Source: Pythium myriotylum
Taxonomy: Eukaryota; Oomycota; Peronosporomycetes; Pythiales; Pythiaceae
Length of the DNA: 64,000 nt
Reading direction: 5' to 3'
Assembly: GCA_023091665.1 (NCBI GenBank)
Contig: JALJCQ010000013.1
Coordinates: forward strand, 3,224,001-3,288,000
A model generated the notes under the pieces. It was not told the DNA's origin and searched no databases. It worked only from the letters and a program-made list of their open reading frames with translations. Made by a program: the position numbers and the translations under genes. Positions 52,436-62,339 of the stretch are shown here, in pieces; within the stretch, counting starts at the first letter, position 1; every line of letters begins with the position of its first letter.

Positions 52436-54010
52436 ATGCGTCTCTCGCTCGTCCTCGGTCTCCTCGGCCTCGTCTCCGCCGCCAACGCCGCCACCGCTGC
52501 CACCGCGCAGCCAGCGCCCGTCGTGACGCTCCCCAACAACGCCACCATCACCGGCACCTACGAGACCAACGCAGAGGGCAACAACGTCCGCGTCTTCCGC
52601 GGCATCCCGTACGCTGAGCCGCCCGTCGGCGAGCTCCGATGGAAGCAGACGACCGTCAAGCCCGTCACCGGACACATCAACGCCACGCAGTTCGGCAACA
52701 TCTGCCACAACGCCAACGCCAACCCGGTCGCCGTGCAGTCCGAGGACTGCCTCTTCCTCAACGTCTTCGCGCCGGAGGGCGCCACGCGCGACTCCAACTT
52801 GCCCGTCATGGTCTGGATCCACGGCGGCCAGTTCATCCGCGGCTCGAGCAACGACCACGACGGCGCCAACCTCGTCGGAGCCGCCGGCGAGAAGGCCGTC
52901 TACGTGTCGCTCAACTACCGCCTCGGCGTCTTCGGCTTCCTGTCGAACGAAGAGATCCTGGCCGAGGGCGACGGCGCCAACTTCAGTCTGCGCGACCAGG
53001 AGATCGCCTTCCACTGGGTCAAGCAGTACATCCGCGAGTTCGGCGGCAACCCGGACGACATCACGGCCTTTGGACAGAGCTCGGGCGCCATGTCGGTCTC
53101 GCTCCACCACATCTCGCGCGACGGCGACCAGAACCTCTTCCACCGCAGCATCGCCGAGAGCGGCGGCTACTCGACGGCGCACGACTCGCCCTCCAAGTCG
53201 TTGCAGGCCAACTACACGGCGCAGCTCGCCAACGCCGTCGGCTGCTCGGCCACGCAAGGTGCGAGCCTGCTCGCGTGTCTCCGCAAGGCGAGCGCCGCGG
53301 ACGTGATGAAGGCCGTGGGTCCGCTGCCCTGGCGCCCGACCGTGGACGGCGTCTTCCTCAAGGACGTGCCGATCCGCCGCGTGCTCGAGGGCAAGATCTC
53401 ACATGTGCCGACCATCGTGGGCGCCAACACGGACGAAGGTTGGGCCTACTCCAGCTCCTTCAACACCTTCCCCACCTTCGAAGCCTGGGTGCGCTCGGCC
53501 TACCCGCTGCTCACGGACGCAGAGTACGAGCGCGTCAACGAGCTCTACGCGCTCGACGACTTCGAGGACGCGCACCACCAGGCCTCGCAGCTCTTCTCCG
53601 ACATCACCTTCATCTGTCCGAGCGAGCTCATGTCGGTGCAGTTCGCCAAGCACCCGTCGACGCCCACCTTCCGCTACCGCTACGCCGAGCTCACGAATGG
53701 CGTCGCGGCACACGCAGCTGAGCTCGTCTACGTCTTCAACAAGGTGGCGCAGGTGCCCAAGAGCGCCGGCTCGCAAGCGCTCGTCAAGGCCATCCAGGGC
53801 TACTGGATCCAGTTCATCAAGACCGCCAACCCCAACGGCAGTCCGGACGCCACCGTCAACTGGCCAGTGTACACGTCTGCTCACCACCAGATCGTGCTCC
53901 AGCAGAACATCACGCACGAGATCACGGGCGCACAGGACCCGAAACACAACGGCCGCTGCCAGTTCTGGTACGACGTGGACCAGCGCATCGCCACCACCGT
54001 GTCGCAGTAG
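52436..54010 (+). CDS. Secreted type-B carboxylesterase, copy D
   Basis: 524 aa with the same signal peptide and triad. It is the most distinct copy near the N-terminus (TTVKPVTGHINATQFGN, NICHNANANP, GGQFIRG, where A, B and C share TTIKPVTGDINATQYGN and GGRFVRG). Later residues are PLPWRP, GWAYSSSF, FRYRYAELTNG, AAELVYVF and YDVDQR. Its 3' end faces the intact CFAP45 gene with about 380 bp between stop codons. That intergenic sequence is the parent of the relicts elsewhere, so D is probably the ancestral locus. Confidence 0.92.
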   Translation: MRLSLVLGLLGLVSAANAATAATAQPAPVVTLPNNATITGTYETNAEGNNVRVFRGIPYAEPPVGELRWKQTTVKPVTGHINATQFGNICHNANANPVAVQSEDCLFLNVFAPEGATRDSNLPVMVWIHGGQFIRGSSNDHDGANLVGAAGEKAVYVSLNYRLGVFGFLSNEEILAEGDGANFSLRDQEIAFHWVKQYIREFGGNPDDITAFGQSSGAMSVSLHHISRDGDQNLFHRSIAESGGYSTAHDSPSKSLQANYTAQLANAVGCSATQGASLLACLRKASAADVMKAVGPLPWRPTVDGVFLKDVPIRRVLEGKISHVPTIVGANTDEGWAYSSSFNTFPTFEAWVRSAYPLLTDAEYERVNELYALDDFEDAHHQASQLFSDITFICPSELMSVQFAKHPSTPTFRYRYAELTNGVAAHAAELVYVFNKVAQVPKSAGSQALVKAIQGYWIQFIKTANPNGSPDATVNWPVYTSAHHQIVLQQNITHEITGAQDPKHNGRCQFWYDVDQRIATTVSQ

Positions 54011-54388
54011 GCGCTTTCTCTGGGCCTTCCCACACACATCGAACTGTATGAAATATACGGCTTTGAAATGATGAAGATGAAGTCGATTGAGTTTACCAGA
54101 GGATGAAGATTGTATCTAGATAGCGTCCATGGCTTTGAGAGATCCCGATAGCGCGAAACGGCAAGACCCGCATTAGCTTCGACAGGAAGCCTTCTATTGC
54201 AATGGCAAACAGAACCCATTCTTGCACGCCTTTCTCACCCTCCTGCACTGGGATCTCACTACTGTAGCGGTCATCCCAACCAACCAGGGATGGATTCAAT
54301 TGTGAGGAAACGATTGCATGGGACCTCGAAAGACTTCTCATTGGGATAAGATTTTCATTTGGCTACTCCTTACTGTTCGCCTAGGTTC

Positions 54389-56002
54389 TCACCGGTTGCG
54401 TATCCTCTCGATGTCGAGCGCCTTCATCTCGGACAGGTACAGCGGATTCACGCCCGCCTTGACGAGCTCATCTACCTCCTGGAGACGAATACGCTCGAGC
54501 TTTTCGAGCTCCTTCGCGAACTCGTCCTTGAGCGCTTGGCCCTCGGCCTGTTTCTTCACGAAGACCTGCTTGTGCAGCTTCTCTTTCTCTTCGATCTGCG
54601 ACTGCAGCACTTTGCGGTGTTCGAGGCTCGCGATCTTGCGCTTCTCGTCGTTCTCCTTGACGCGCGCCTTGTCCGTTTCGACCTGCGACATGATCGATTC
54701 GTACTCTTTTTGCTGCATCGTCGCCTCTTTGATGCGCGCACGCTGGCGGTGCATGGCCTGGGCCTCGCGCTCCGCACGCATCTCCTCCATCTCCTGCTTC
54801 TGCTTGCGCAGCAGCGCGAGCTCAGCCTCTCGTGCTTGACGCTCTCGCGCTTCAGCCGCACGTTTGGCGCGCAACTCGTCCAGCTCAGCCTTCTCGTTGG
54901 CCATCTTCTCCTGCATGGACCGCAGCTTCGCGCAACGAAGCTCGGCCTCGTGGCGCTTACGAGCCTCTTCTTCCTCGAGTGCCTTCTGCTCCTCGGCTTT
55001 CTTGAGCTGATACGCGAGCACTTTCTCTTCTTCCTCTCGCACGCGGCGCTTCTCCTCGGCCTTACGCGCTAGCGCTTGCTCGTTAAACTTCTTGATCTCG
55101 ACCATCGCGAGACTCGCACGCTCGGCCTTGCGCTTCTCTTTCTCGGCTTCTTCCTCCTGCTGCTTCTTGATCTTGGCCAGCATTTCGTTTGCCTCTTGCG
55201 CGACGATGGCCAGCTCGGCCTCGCGCTGCCGCTTGCGTTCTTCGATTTGTTCCTCAAGTACCTTGCGGTCTTGGTACCGTTTAAGTTTCTTGGACTCGTC
55301 GATCTCTTCCTGCCGCTTGAGGTTCTCAAGGCGATCGACCTCCATGAGCAAATTCATCTTCTCGTCGTAAACGACTTTCTCTTCGTCCAACTCTTCTTTC
55401 AGTTTTTTCTGCTGGTCACGGATCGTGAACGCCTGAGCGCGGGCTCCGAGCGTGCGAATCATCTTGACGCTGTCGTGGTCCTGCTCCTTGAGCACCGTGG
55501 CCTTGTGTAGCACCTCCTGCCTCTCCTGTTCAAGGAGCTGCTCGATTTGGCTCTTTGGGGCTCGCAGCGCCGCCTCCTCACTCAGTCTCATCATGTGCTC
55601 CTTGCGTTTCTTGGACGAAAGCCGCTGTTGTTCTTGCTCGGCATCACGTCTGGCCTCGAGTTCTTCCAGCTGAGCCGGTGTGAGGATCTTGGTCTCATGC
55701 TTCATGCGCTGGAGATCAGACTCGCCAACGACGATCGTCGGCCTCGCTGCCTTTCCGTGACCTAGCTTCGAGCGCTGGACTGACGACTCGGGCTCTTGGT
55801 TCGACGAACCACCGACGATATCACGTCCAGCCTGCATTGACCGGTCGCTCTTTTTGAGTGCCGAGCCTTTGGAGCTCCCGAAGAGCGTGTCGTCGACCTG
55901 TGGAGCGTGGGAGACTCGTCGATAGCGCCGGCTGGTGGATAGATTCACGCCGCCACTTCCTCCCGATGCACGGCTCGACGCCGACGACGTTCGCATGCTC
56001 AT
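54389..56002 (-). CDS. CFAP45: CFAP45 (CCDC19), ciliary microtubule inner protein
   Basis: Predicted 537 aa from MSMRTSS at 56002. The N-terminal RYRRVSHAPQVDDTLFG aligns with the RYR...VDESLFG start of animal CFAP45. It continues RPTIVVGESDLQRMKHE, TPAQLEELEARRDAEQ and RAQAFTIRDQQ, then a long charged coiled coil to the end (VKAGVNPLYLSEMKALD). In other organisms CFAP45 lies inside the lumen of axonemal doublet microtubules and stabilises motile cilia. In an oomycete it would serve the zoospore flagella. In-frame codons upstream (to 56143) look like leader or intron. Its 3' end is the source of three decayed fragments in this window. Confidence 0.85.
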   Translation of the reverse strand: MSMRTSSASSRASGGSGGVNLSTSRRYRRVSHAPQVDDTLFGSSKGSALKKSDRSMQAGRDIVGGSSNQEPESSVQRSKLGHGKAARPTIVVGESDLQRMKHETKILTPAQLEELEARRDAEQEQQRLSSKKRKEHMMRLSEEAALRAPKSQIEQLLEQERQEVLHKATVLKEQDHDSVKMIRTLGARAQAFTIRDQQKKLKEELDEEKVVYDEKMNLLMEVDRLENLKRQEEIDESKKLKRYQDRKVLEEQIEERKRQREAELAIVAQEANEMLAKIKKQQEEEAEKEKRKAERASLAMVEIKKFNEQALARKAEEKRRVREEEEKVLAYQLKKAEEQKALEEEEARKRHEAELRCAKLRSMQEKMANEKAELDELRAKRAAEARERQAREAELALLRKQKQEMEEMRAEREAQAMHRQRARIKEATMQQKEYESIMSQVETDKARVKENDEKRKIASLEHRKVLQSQIEEKEKLHKQVFVKKQAEGQALKDEFAKELEKLERIRLQEVDELVKAGVNPLYLSEMKALDIERIRNR

Positions 56003-56185
56003 CGCTGCGGTGCTGAGATCCTCTCGAACGCCTCGGCTTCGCTGGTCTCTACAAGAGACGAGAGACGCATGGTCAGCGAGGGTCAGGACCGCAAGGGTTT
56101 TCACAAAAATAGGGCTCGACCAGAACTCCTCGCTTGGCAGCAAATACGAATCTATATTCCCTCATCGTGTTAGATAGACAAATAC

Positions 56186-57661
56186 CTAGTTGCGCTTCTT
56201 CTTGCCGCGGCGCTCGCGGCCCTTTTGTGCGTTCGGGTTCATGCGGCCAAAGCCCACGACGATGCTGCTGTGCTTCTCGGCCTTGACACCGAGATCATGA
56301 GCCACGTTCTCGCCAAATGCACTTTGCATGACCTTGTTGTGCTGGCGCTGGCGCTGGCCCCAAATACCCATCATGAGCTGGTCCTCGCGGAGCAACAGGT
56401 CGCCCTGGCGACCGCCCTTGGGCTTGGGCAGCGAGAACTTAGTGCCGGTGAGCTTGGTTGGGCGGTTCGATCGATGGTAGAAGACCATCTGCCCGTCCTG
56501 ACCGAGGCTGTAGGATACGCGCTCGAGCGTGTTGTTGCCGCACTTTGGACAGAAGAGGCGCTCCATCTCAGTCGTCGTCGTGAAACACGCAATGCACTTG
56601 AGGATCCACTGCTTGACACGCTTGATAAGCATGCCTTCCGTGGACAGCAGGCGGAGGCCGATCTGCAGCATGACGTTCTGCATCGAGAAATCGGTCGTGA
56701 TACACGCAACCGAGATCTCGTTCTTGATCGCCTCGACGTTCTTGCCGTCGCCAAACATCGATCCCTTGAAGTCGGCTGCATTTAGCGTGTTGATCCAGTT
56801 CTTTCCATCGTCGTCTGCGGCGCCAGCGTTGCTCGACGAGCCAAAGCCGCCGAGAATGCGCGACTTGACCTCGGCCTTGAGGATCTCCGGTGCGACGGGC
56901 TCGGCAAACTCGGCCGAGGTCTCCTTCGACTCGTCAGGCACATCTTCGGTCTTCTCGTGGACAAACTGGCATTCGTCGCCGTACTTGCAGCCTTCGGGCG
57001 TGTTGAAGAACTTGCACGGGATCGCGACCTTGCGCTTCTCAGTGCCGGTCTCACCGTCCGCAGTAACCAGCGACTCGTCGTGGATGAACTTGCACTCGTC
57101 GCCGTATTTGCAGCCCATGGCCGTGCCGAAGAACTTGCACGGGTACCGCGCGCCGCTGACAATCTTGCCATTGGCGTCGCGCGTGACGGTCGCCGAGGTC
57201 TCGGGGCTCTCCTTGAGGTGGTCGGCGCCGTTCTTCTCGACCTCGAGCATGTATGTGAGCGCCATGACGCGCAGATCCGTGAGCGAGAGCGACGCAAAGT
57301 CGCCCGTCTTGCGCGAGAAGTTGGCCACGGCCTTGAGCGCTTCGGCCGACGGCTCGCGCTGCTGGATCGTGAAGGGCAACGTGTCGAGAACCGCGCGCGA
57401 GCGCTTGTCGCGGATCTCGGCGATCACGTCCGGAACGGTCCAGAAGTTCTCGGCGAGCGGCGCGAGGTTGGTGCCTTTGATGATCGCGCCGGAATCGACG
57501 ACGAGGTGGAGCACTTTCTTAGTCTCGTTTGTCGGTTCTAGGGCGCCTGGAGAGACCGTTTTTGCGGGAGCCGAGGCGACAGACGCGAAAGAAGGCGCTG
57601 GCGGCTGCGCGTCGAGCGTCGCGGCCTCCAGCGCCGCCAAGAGCTGCTCCGAGTCGGTCAT
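56186..57661 (-). CDS. NOB1: NOB1, 20S pre-rRNA endonuclease, with two inserted CCCH zinc fingers
   Basis: One exon, 491 aa. The PIN nuclease domain starts LHLVVDSGAIIKG (catalytic Asp56) and continues WTVPDVIAEIRDKRSRAVL and LTDLRVMALTYMLE. A zinc ribbon has Cys356, Cys359, Cys371 and Cys374, followed by VSYSLGQDGQ and the basic tail GRERRGKKKRN. NOB1 cuts the 3' end of 18S rRNA in late 40S precursors. Between the two usual domains are two CCCH fingers: C175-x8-C184-x5-C190-x3-H194 and C216-x8-C225-x5-C231-x3-H235. These are not part of the yeast or human protein. The gene is divergent from V-ATPase subunit A. Confidence 0.9.
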   Translation of the reverse strand: MTDSEQLLAALEAATLDAQPPAPSFASVASAPAKTVSPGALEPTNETKKVLHLVVDSGAIIKGTNLAPLAENFWTVPDVIAEIRDKRSRAVLDTLPFTIQQREPSAEALKAVANFSRKTGDFASLSLTDLRVMALTYMLEVEKNGADHLKESPETSATVTRDANGKIVSGARYPCKFFGTAMGCKYGDECKFIHDESLVTADGETGTEKRKVAIPCKFFNTPEGCKYGDECQFVHEKTEDVPDESKETSAEFAEPVAPEILKAEVKSRILGGFGSSSNAGAADDDGKNWINTLNAADFKGSMFGDGKNVEAIKNEISVACITTDFSMQNVMLQIGLRLLSTEGMLIKRVKQWILKCIACFTTTTEMERLFCPKCGNNTLERVSYSLGQDGQMVFYHRSNRPTKLTGTKFSLPKPKGGRQGDLLLREDQLMMGIWGQRQRQHNKVMQSAFGENVAHDLGVKAEKHSSIVVGFGRMNPNAQKGRERRGKKKRN

Positions 57662-57982
57662 GGGGAGCCGTCGAATAGATGGGTGCGAATCTCCTTGTGA
57701 AGAGCTCCGGGAATCGGGTCACCAGTCAAAGGGTCTCTATTTCGACCAATCGTTGATGCGGAAGGAGCGTAATTTACACCAATGAGGAGAAGAAGCTGTT
57801 ACGAACCGTAACAAGTGCACCCTTGTAGCCCGTCGAGTGGTACAATGTCGCCCCTCCGGCTCCGAAGCCTCATTTGGGTACATATGTACGGTAGTTGGGG
57901 AGGGATGACCTCTCGCTGCTTGGGCTCCCCTCGGAAGAACAATCGCAAAGATCGCTCGCAAGCGGCGAAGAAGCAGAGAAGG
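57662..57982. promoter_or_regulatory. Divergent promoter region of NOB1 and V-ATPase A
   Basis: A 321-bp gap lies between the two start codons. It must hold both promoters. No specific element could be assigned with confidence. Confidence 0.5.
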
Positions 57983-60075
57983 ATGTCCCACATCTTCGGC
58001 GACACGGACCGCGAGGCCGACTATGGCTACGTGTTCAAGGTCTCGGGCCCGCGTGAGTCTCTCTGCGCGGCTGCGCGTCTCCCTCGCGAGCAGCTTTGCG
58101 ACGCGGACGAATGAGAAAAGACTGACGAGAGCGTGCTGTGCGCAGTCGTGATCGCCGAGAACATGCTCGGCGCCGCCATGTTCGAGCTGGTGCGTTGTTG
58201 AGTGGAGGGAGAGAATGAGGGGAGGGAAGCGGCGGCTGACGAAACGGATGGGACGTGCGCTGTAGGTGCGAGTGGGCCACGACAAGCTCGTGGGCGAGAT
58301 CATCAAGCTAGAAGGCACCAACGCCTCGATCCAGGTCTACGAGGATACCTGTACGTGCTCTCTCGTATGAGGATTTGGAGCAGAGACGCGTTCGCTCACG
58401 GAGATGTGTCCACGCAGCCGGTCTCACGGTCGGAGATCCCGTCGAGCGCCGTAAGCAGCCGCTGTCCGTGGAGCTCGGCCCGGGCATCGTCGACAACATC
58501 TTCGATGGTATCCAGCGTCCGCTGCAGTCCATCTACGACCTCACCAAGGACGTGTACGTGCCGCGCGGTGTCGACGTGCCGGCCTTGAACGCCACCAAGC
58601 GGTGGCGCTACCGCCCCGTGGGCTTCCGCGAGGGCGATCCGATCTCGGGAGGCGACATCTTCGGCATTGTCCATGAGAACGACATTCTCCACTCGCATAA
58701 GATCATGTGTCCGCCCAATGTGTTCGGTACGGTCGTCAAGATCTACGGCGCCGGCACGGACAACAACGAGTCGTTCACGCTTGAAGACACGGTGCTCGAG
58801 GTGCGCGACGACACGACCAAGACCACGCACAAGCTCGGTCTCTCGCACTTCTGGCCCGTGCGTAAGCCGCGTCCGGTCGCCGAGAAGCTCGCCGGCAACG
58901 TCGCGCTGCAGACCGGACAGCGTGTCATTGACGCGCTCTTCCCGTCAGTGCTTGGCGGTACGTGTGCTGTGCCGGGCGCCTTCGGCTGTGGTAAGACGGT
59001 CATCTCCCAGGCGCTTTCCAAGCACTCGAACTCGGATGCCATCGTGTACGTCGGCTGTGGTGAGCGTGGTAACGAGATGGCTGAAGTGCTGAACGACTTC
59101 CCGGAGCTCACGATGACGGTCAACGACCGCGAGGTGCCTATCATGAAGCGTACGACGCTCGTCGCCAACACGAGTAACATGCCTGTGGCGGCGCGAGAGG
59201 CCTCGATCTACACGGGTATTACACTCGCCGAGTACTTCCGTGACCAGGGCATGAACGTGTCGATGATGGCTGACTCGACCAGTCGTTGGGCCGAGGCTCT
59301 GCGTGAAATTTCTGGTCGTCTTGGTGAAATGCCTGCCGATAGTGGCTACCCGGCCTACCTCGGCGCGCGCCTTGCTGCTTTCTACGAACGTGCCGGCCGT
59401 GTCGCGTGTCTCGGTAGCCCCAAGCGTGAGGGCAGTGTCACGGTCGTCGGCGCCGTGTCGCCGCCCGGCGGTGATTTCTCGGATCCCGTCACGGCTGCCA
59501 CGCTGTCGATCGTGCAGGTCTTCTGGGGTCTCGATAAGAAGCTCGCGCAGCGCAAGCACTTCCCATCCGTCAACTGGCTGCAGTCGTACAGCAAGTACAT
59601 GCGTGTGCTCGAACCGTTCTTCAACAAGATTGACCCGGAGTACTCGACGCTGCGAACACGGTGCCAGGACATTCTCCAGAAAGAGGATAACCTCACGGAG
59701 ATTGTGCAGCTCGTTGGTAAGGAGTCGCTGTCGGAGGACCAGAAGGTTGTGATGGAGATCGCCAAGATCATCCGTGAAGATTACCTGCAGCAGAACGCAT
59801 TCTCGGACTACGACTTTACGTGTCCGATCACCAAGAGTGTCGGTATGCTCAAGGCAATCGTGCTTTTCTACAACCTGAGTCTCAAGGCCATCGCAGACTC
59901 GCCGCCGGACGCCAAGATCACGTGGGCTCAGATCAAGACGACACTGAACCCGGTGATCCAGAAGATCATCCAGACCAAGTTCCAGCTGCCCAAGCAGCCG
60001 ACTGAACAGCTCAAGGCCTTCTTCAACGGCCTGTGCGAGGAGATCGAGCAGGCATTCCAGCAGCTCTCGGACTAG
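57983..60075 (+). CDS. VMA1: V-type proton ATPase catalytic subunit A, four exons
   Basis: Exons 57983-58052, 58146-58189, 58266-58350 and 58418-60075, with introns of 93, 76 and 67 bp (GT-AG), join into 618 aa. The spliced start reads [20 protein letters not shown], then [32 protein letters not shown] and [15 protein letters not shown], following family order. The nucleotide-binding P-loop GAFGCGKT lies at about residue 253. Also present are [24 protein letters not shown] and [16 protein letters not shown]. Subunit A hydrolyses ATP in the V1 sector to drive proton pumping into vacuoles and endosomes. The short early introns before one long exon are notable. Confidence 0.96.
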
Positions 60076-60237
60076 AGAGCCGGGTAGATCGGACGGGCAG
60101 GTACAATCACGTGTATATCCGTTTTCGGAAGAACGCAGTCCGAGCGACAGAGAGCGAGACAGACAGCTTCTTTTTTCCTCTTTGAGACTACGCACAGAGT
60201 AATAAAACAGCGAGAACCCGATCCTAGTCAATTTCTT

Positions 60238-62175
60238 CTACCAGGTCTCCTCCGGACGGATCTCCACCTCGACAGGGTAGATGCCAGTGTTGCTGCCCAT
60301 TCCTACGCAGACGACGTGAGCAACGCTCGCGTTGTGCTGACTGCAGACTGGCGAGCCGGTCCCTACGATAAAGCGGTTGCTATGCGAGAAGAAGGCCTCG
60401 TCCATCCACGACGGGAGCCACTTCAGCCCTGTAGACCCGAGCGAAAGGACCTCAAGTCGGTAGCCGCTTGTGTCCACCGCCTCAGGCAGCGTTTCGAGCG
60501 GGTTTCCGTTTAGTGTGAGGATGGTCGTCAACGGAGCTGTCATTGCCTCGGGCGGAAGACGCGAAATGTTGTTGCCGTCGAGCCCGAGCCACATGAAGCG
60601 ACTTCGTGAGAACGAGAGCGGGTACGTCTGCAGCTGGCTCTTCTCGAGCAACAAGGCCATGAGCGGCGGCCACCGCTCGTCGAGATCCTCGGGTACGTGG
60701 TTAATATTCGTCACGGAAAACTCCACGTCCAGCAGCTGGCGAGGGAATGCGCGAGACAACATGCCAGCAGGCAGCGAGTTGTTCGCGAACTGCGTCCGCA
60801 CGAAATAGGTGTAGCGAATCCGCGGGTGTTGCCGCTGCGTTAGTGCGGTTTCGTCGCTCCATGTGGCGACTGTCGAATTGTAGGTCTTGAGACCGAAGAG
60901 GTTGTGGAAGCTCGTGAAGCGCGGTGGGATCTCAAGCTGGCGGCAGTGGCGGACCACGATCTGCTCGAGCGACGAGGGCTCAAGTCTACCCAGCACGGCA
61001 TCCACGTCGGTGGCTGACCCAACCATCGAGCGGTTTGTGTAGCAGTTGAACTCGACCATCGCACACGCGGGCTTGCGAGTGAGCCACGGACGCACGAGAA
61101 GAACGCAGGTAGGCCCCGGGTCCGTCCGAAGCTGTGCGTGGAGCTGGACAACGATCACGACGGCGCCGAAGCCGAAAAGGAATCGGTGTGCGAGGTGGAC
61201 GAGGTGCGGAACCGACTCTCGGGTCTTGAGCGGTCGGAACTCTCGCGTCAGCGACGTTTCGACGTCCTGTGGCTTGCGGACGAGCATGCCGCGGACGACA
61301 CGCAGCGAGGAGAGGAGGCCGAGCGAGAAGACCAAGCGGTTGAAGGCGTCGAACCACGAGCCGAAGAAGATCAGCGGGCTCTCGTTGACGGCGCGGATGA
61401 TCCACGCAACATCATAACGGAGCGTATGGTCGGTATCGAGTGTCTTCACATCCACATCGCGCCAGTACCCGAGTGCGAGAACCAGAGGGACGCCGATGGA
61501 CGCGATCATATCGAGAAGAGTGTCGCAGAGCCGACAGAGTAGTCGCTGCAGTGGCTTCCGCACGACAAAGAAGTGTAGCACTGGCGTAGACCAGCAACTG
61601 AGCACAAGCAATGTGACGTAAAACCAGAGGAGCCCGTCACGAGGCAATAAGAGGCTCAGTTGGTACGCTTGGTATGTCTGTAGGATCGTCTCGATCACCT
61701 CGCGGACGAGGAAGACGCTGTCGAAGTGCCGATTCTCAATACCGAAGATTCCCTGTCGCGTGAACAAATGTACGTACAAGAACCGAAGTGGCCCTGGTAG
61801 TCGACGCTGCAGTGAGTTGGAAGACTTCTCGCTTGTCGGGCGGAGAATCATCCAGAAATCTTTGAGTACGAACAACGCGTGGCAGGCGGCGAGGGCGTAG
61901 TGCACTTGGCCAATGGTACCGAAGTGTCGGATCGGAATCGTGACGTCCCAGAAGCTAAACAGCTGTGCAGAGTGTACGGACGGCAGTTTGCGAAAGACAT
62001 AGCCCGCGGCGATGTAGTAGCAGAGGCAGAGAAGGTGGACACTTGCAATGCTGAGCCGAGCGACCGCCAGCATCCACGGTCTCAGATAAATGGAGAAGGG
62101 CGCCGTTGCCTGCCTCTGGGCTCGCCCACGATGCAGGCTGGCAGGCATCGGAGCGATGGCAGTAGATGACATCAT
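60238..62175 (-). CDS. Multipass membrane protein with leucine-rich repeats
   Basis: One exon, 645 aa. The N-terminal half has several membrane helices (LSIASVHLLCLCYYIAAGYV, LLWFYVTLLVLSCW, MIASIGVPLVLALGYW, FLFGFGAVVIVVQLHA). The C-terminal half holds leucine-rich repeats (LLDVEFSVTNINHVPEDL, MWLGLDGNNISRLPPEAM, TILTLNGNPLETLPEAV, LEVLSLGSTGLKWLP). It ends in a Cys-containing segment. This topology, helices first and LRRs last, is common among oomycete proteins of unknown function. A receptor or scaffold role is inference. A second in-frame Met (residue 2) is an alternative start. Confidence 0.75.
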   Translation of the reverse strand: MMSSTAIAPMPASLHRGRAQRQATAPFSIYLRPWMLAVARLSIASVHLLCLCYYIAAGYVFRKLPSVHSAQLFSFWDVTIPIRHFGTIGQVHYALAACHALFVLKDFWMILRPTSEKSSNSLQRRLPGPLRFLYVHLFTRQGIFGIENRHFDSVFLVREVIETILQTYQAYQLSLLLPRDGLLWFYVTLLVLSCWSTPVLHFFVVRKPLQRLLCRLCDTLLDMIASIGVPLVLALGYWRDVDVKTLDTDHTLRYDVAWIIRAVNESPLIFFGSWFDAFNRLVFSLGLLSSLRVVRGMLVRKPQDVETSLTREFRPLKTRESVPHLVHLAHRFLFGFGAVVIVVQLHAQLRTDPGPTCVLLVRPWLTRKPACAMVEFNCYTNRSMVGSATDVDAVLGRLEPSSLEQIVVRHCRQLEIPPRFTSFHNLFGLKTYNSTVATWSDETALTQRQHPRIRYTYFVRTQFANNSLPAGMLSRAFPRQLLDVEFSVTNINHVPEDLDERWPPLMALLLEKSQLQTYPLSFSRSRFMWLGLDGNNISRLPPEAMTAPLTTILTLNGNPLETLPEAVDTSGYRLEVLSLGSTGLKWLPSWMDEAFFSHSNRFIVGTGSPVCSQHNASVAHVVCVGMGSNTGIYPVEVEIRPEETW

Positions 62176-62339
62176 GACTCCATCGACACTTTACTAATAT
62201 CTGGTGATGTTGCTACTTTCGTTCACGACGAGAATAGCTGCCAAGGTCTCAGTTGTAGCATATCACAGATTGTACCCATCTCATTCGGTTTCTATGCAGT
62301 GTGTGTAGTTTCGTGCTCCTATGTGAATCGTCCTAACGC

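Larger units (their letters stand above)
35442..54010. repeat. Giant inverted repeat (palindrome) carrying four esterase genes
   Basis: Left arm 35442-44230 and right arm 45222-54010 are reverse complements, with x paired to 89452 minus x throughout. No length difference was detected over 8.8 kb. Outside the esterase genes only isolated substitutions were noticed. Examples are one codon in the RNase H remnant (39199-39429 versus 50023-50253) and one base near the 3' end of esterase B/C. Differences cluster inside the esterases. The spacer (44231-45221) is not symmetric. Similarity stops at about the stop codons of esterases A and D. Confidence 0.9.
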
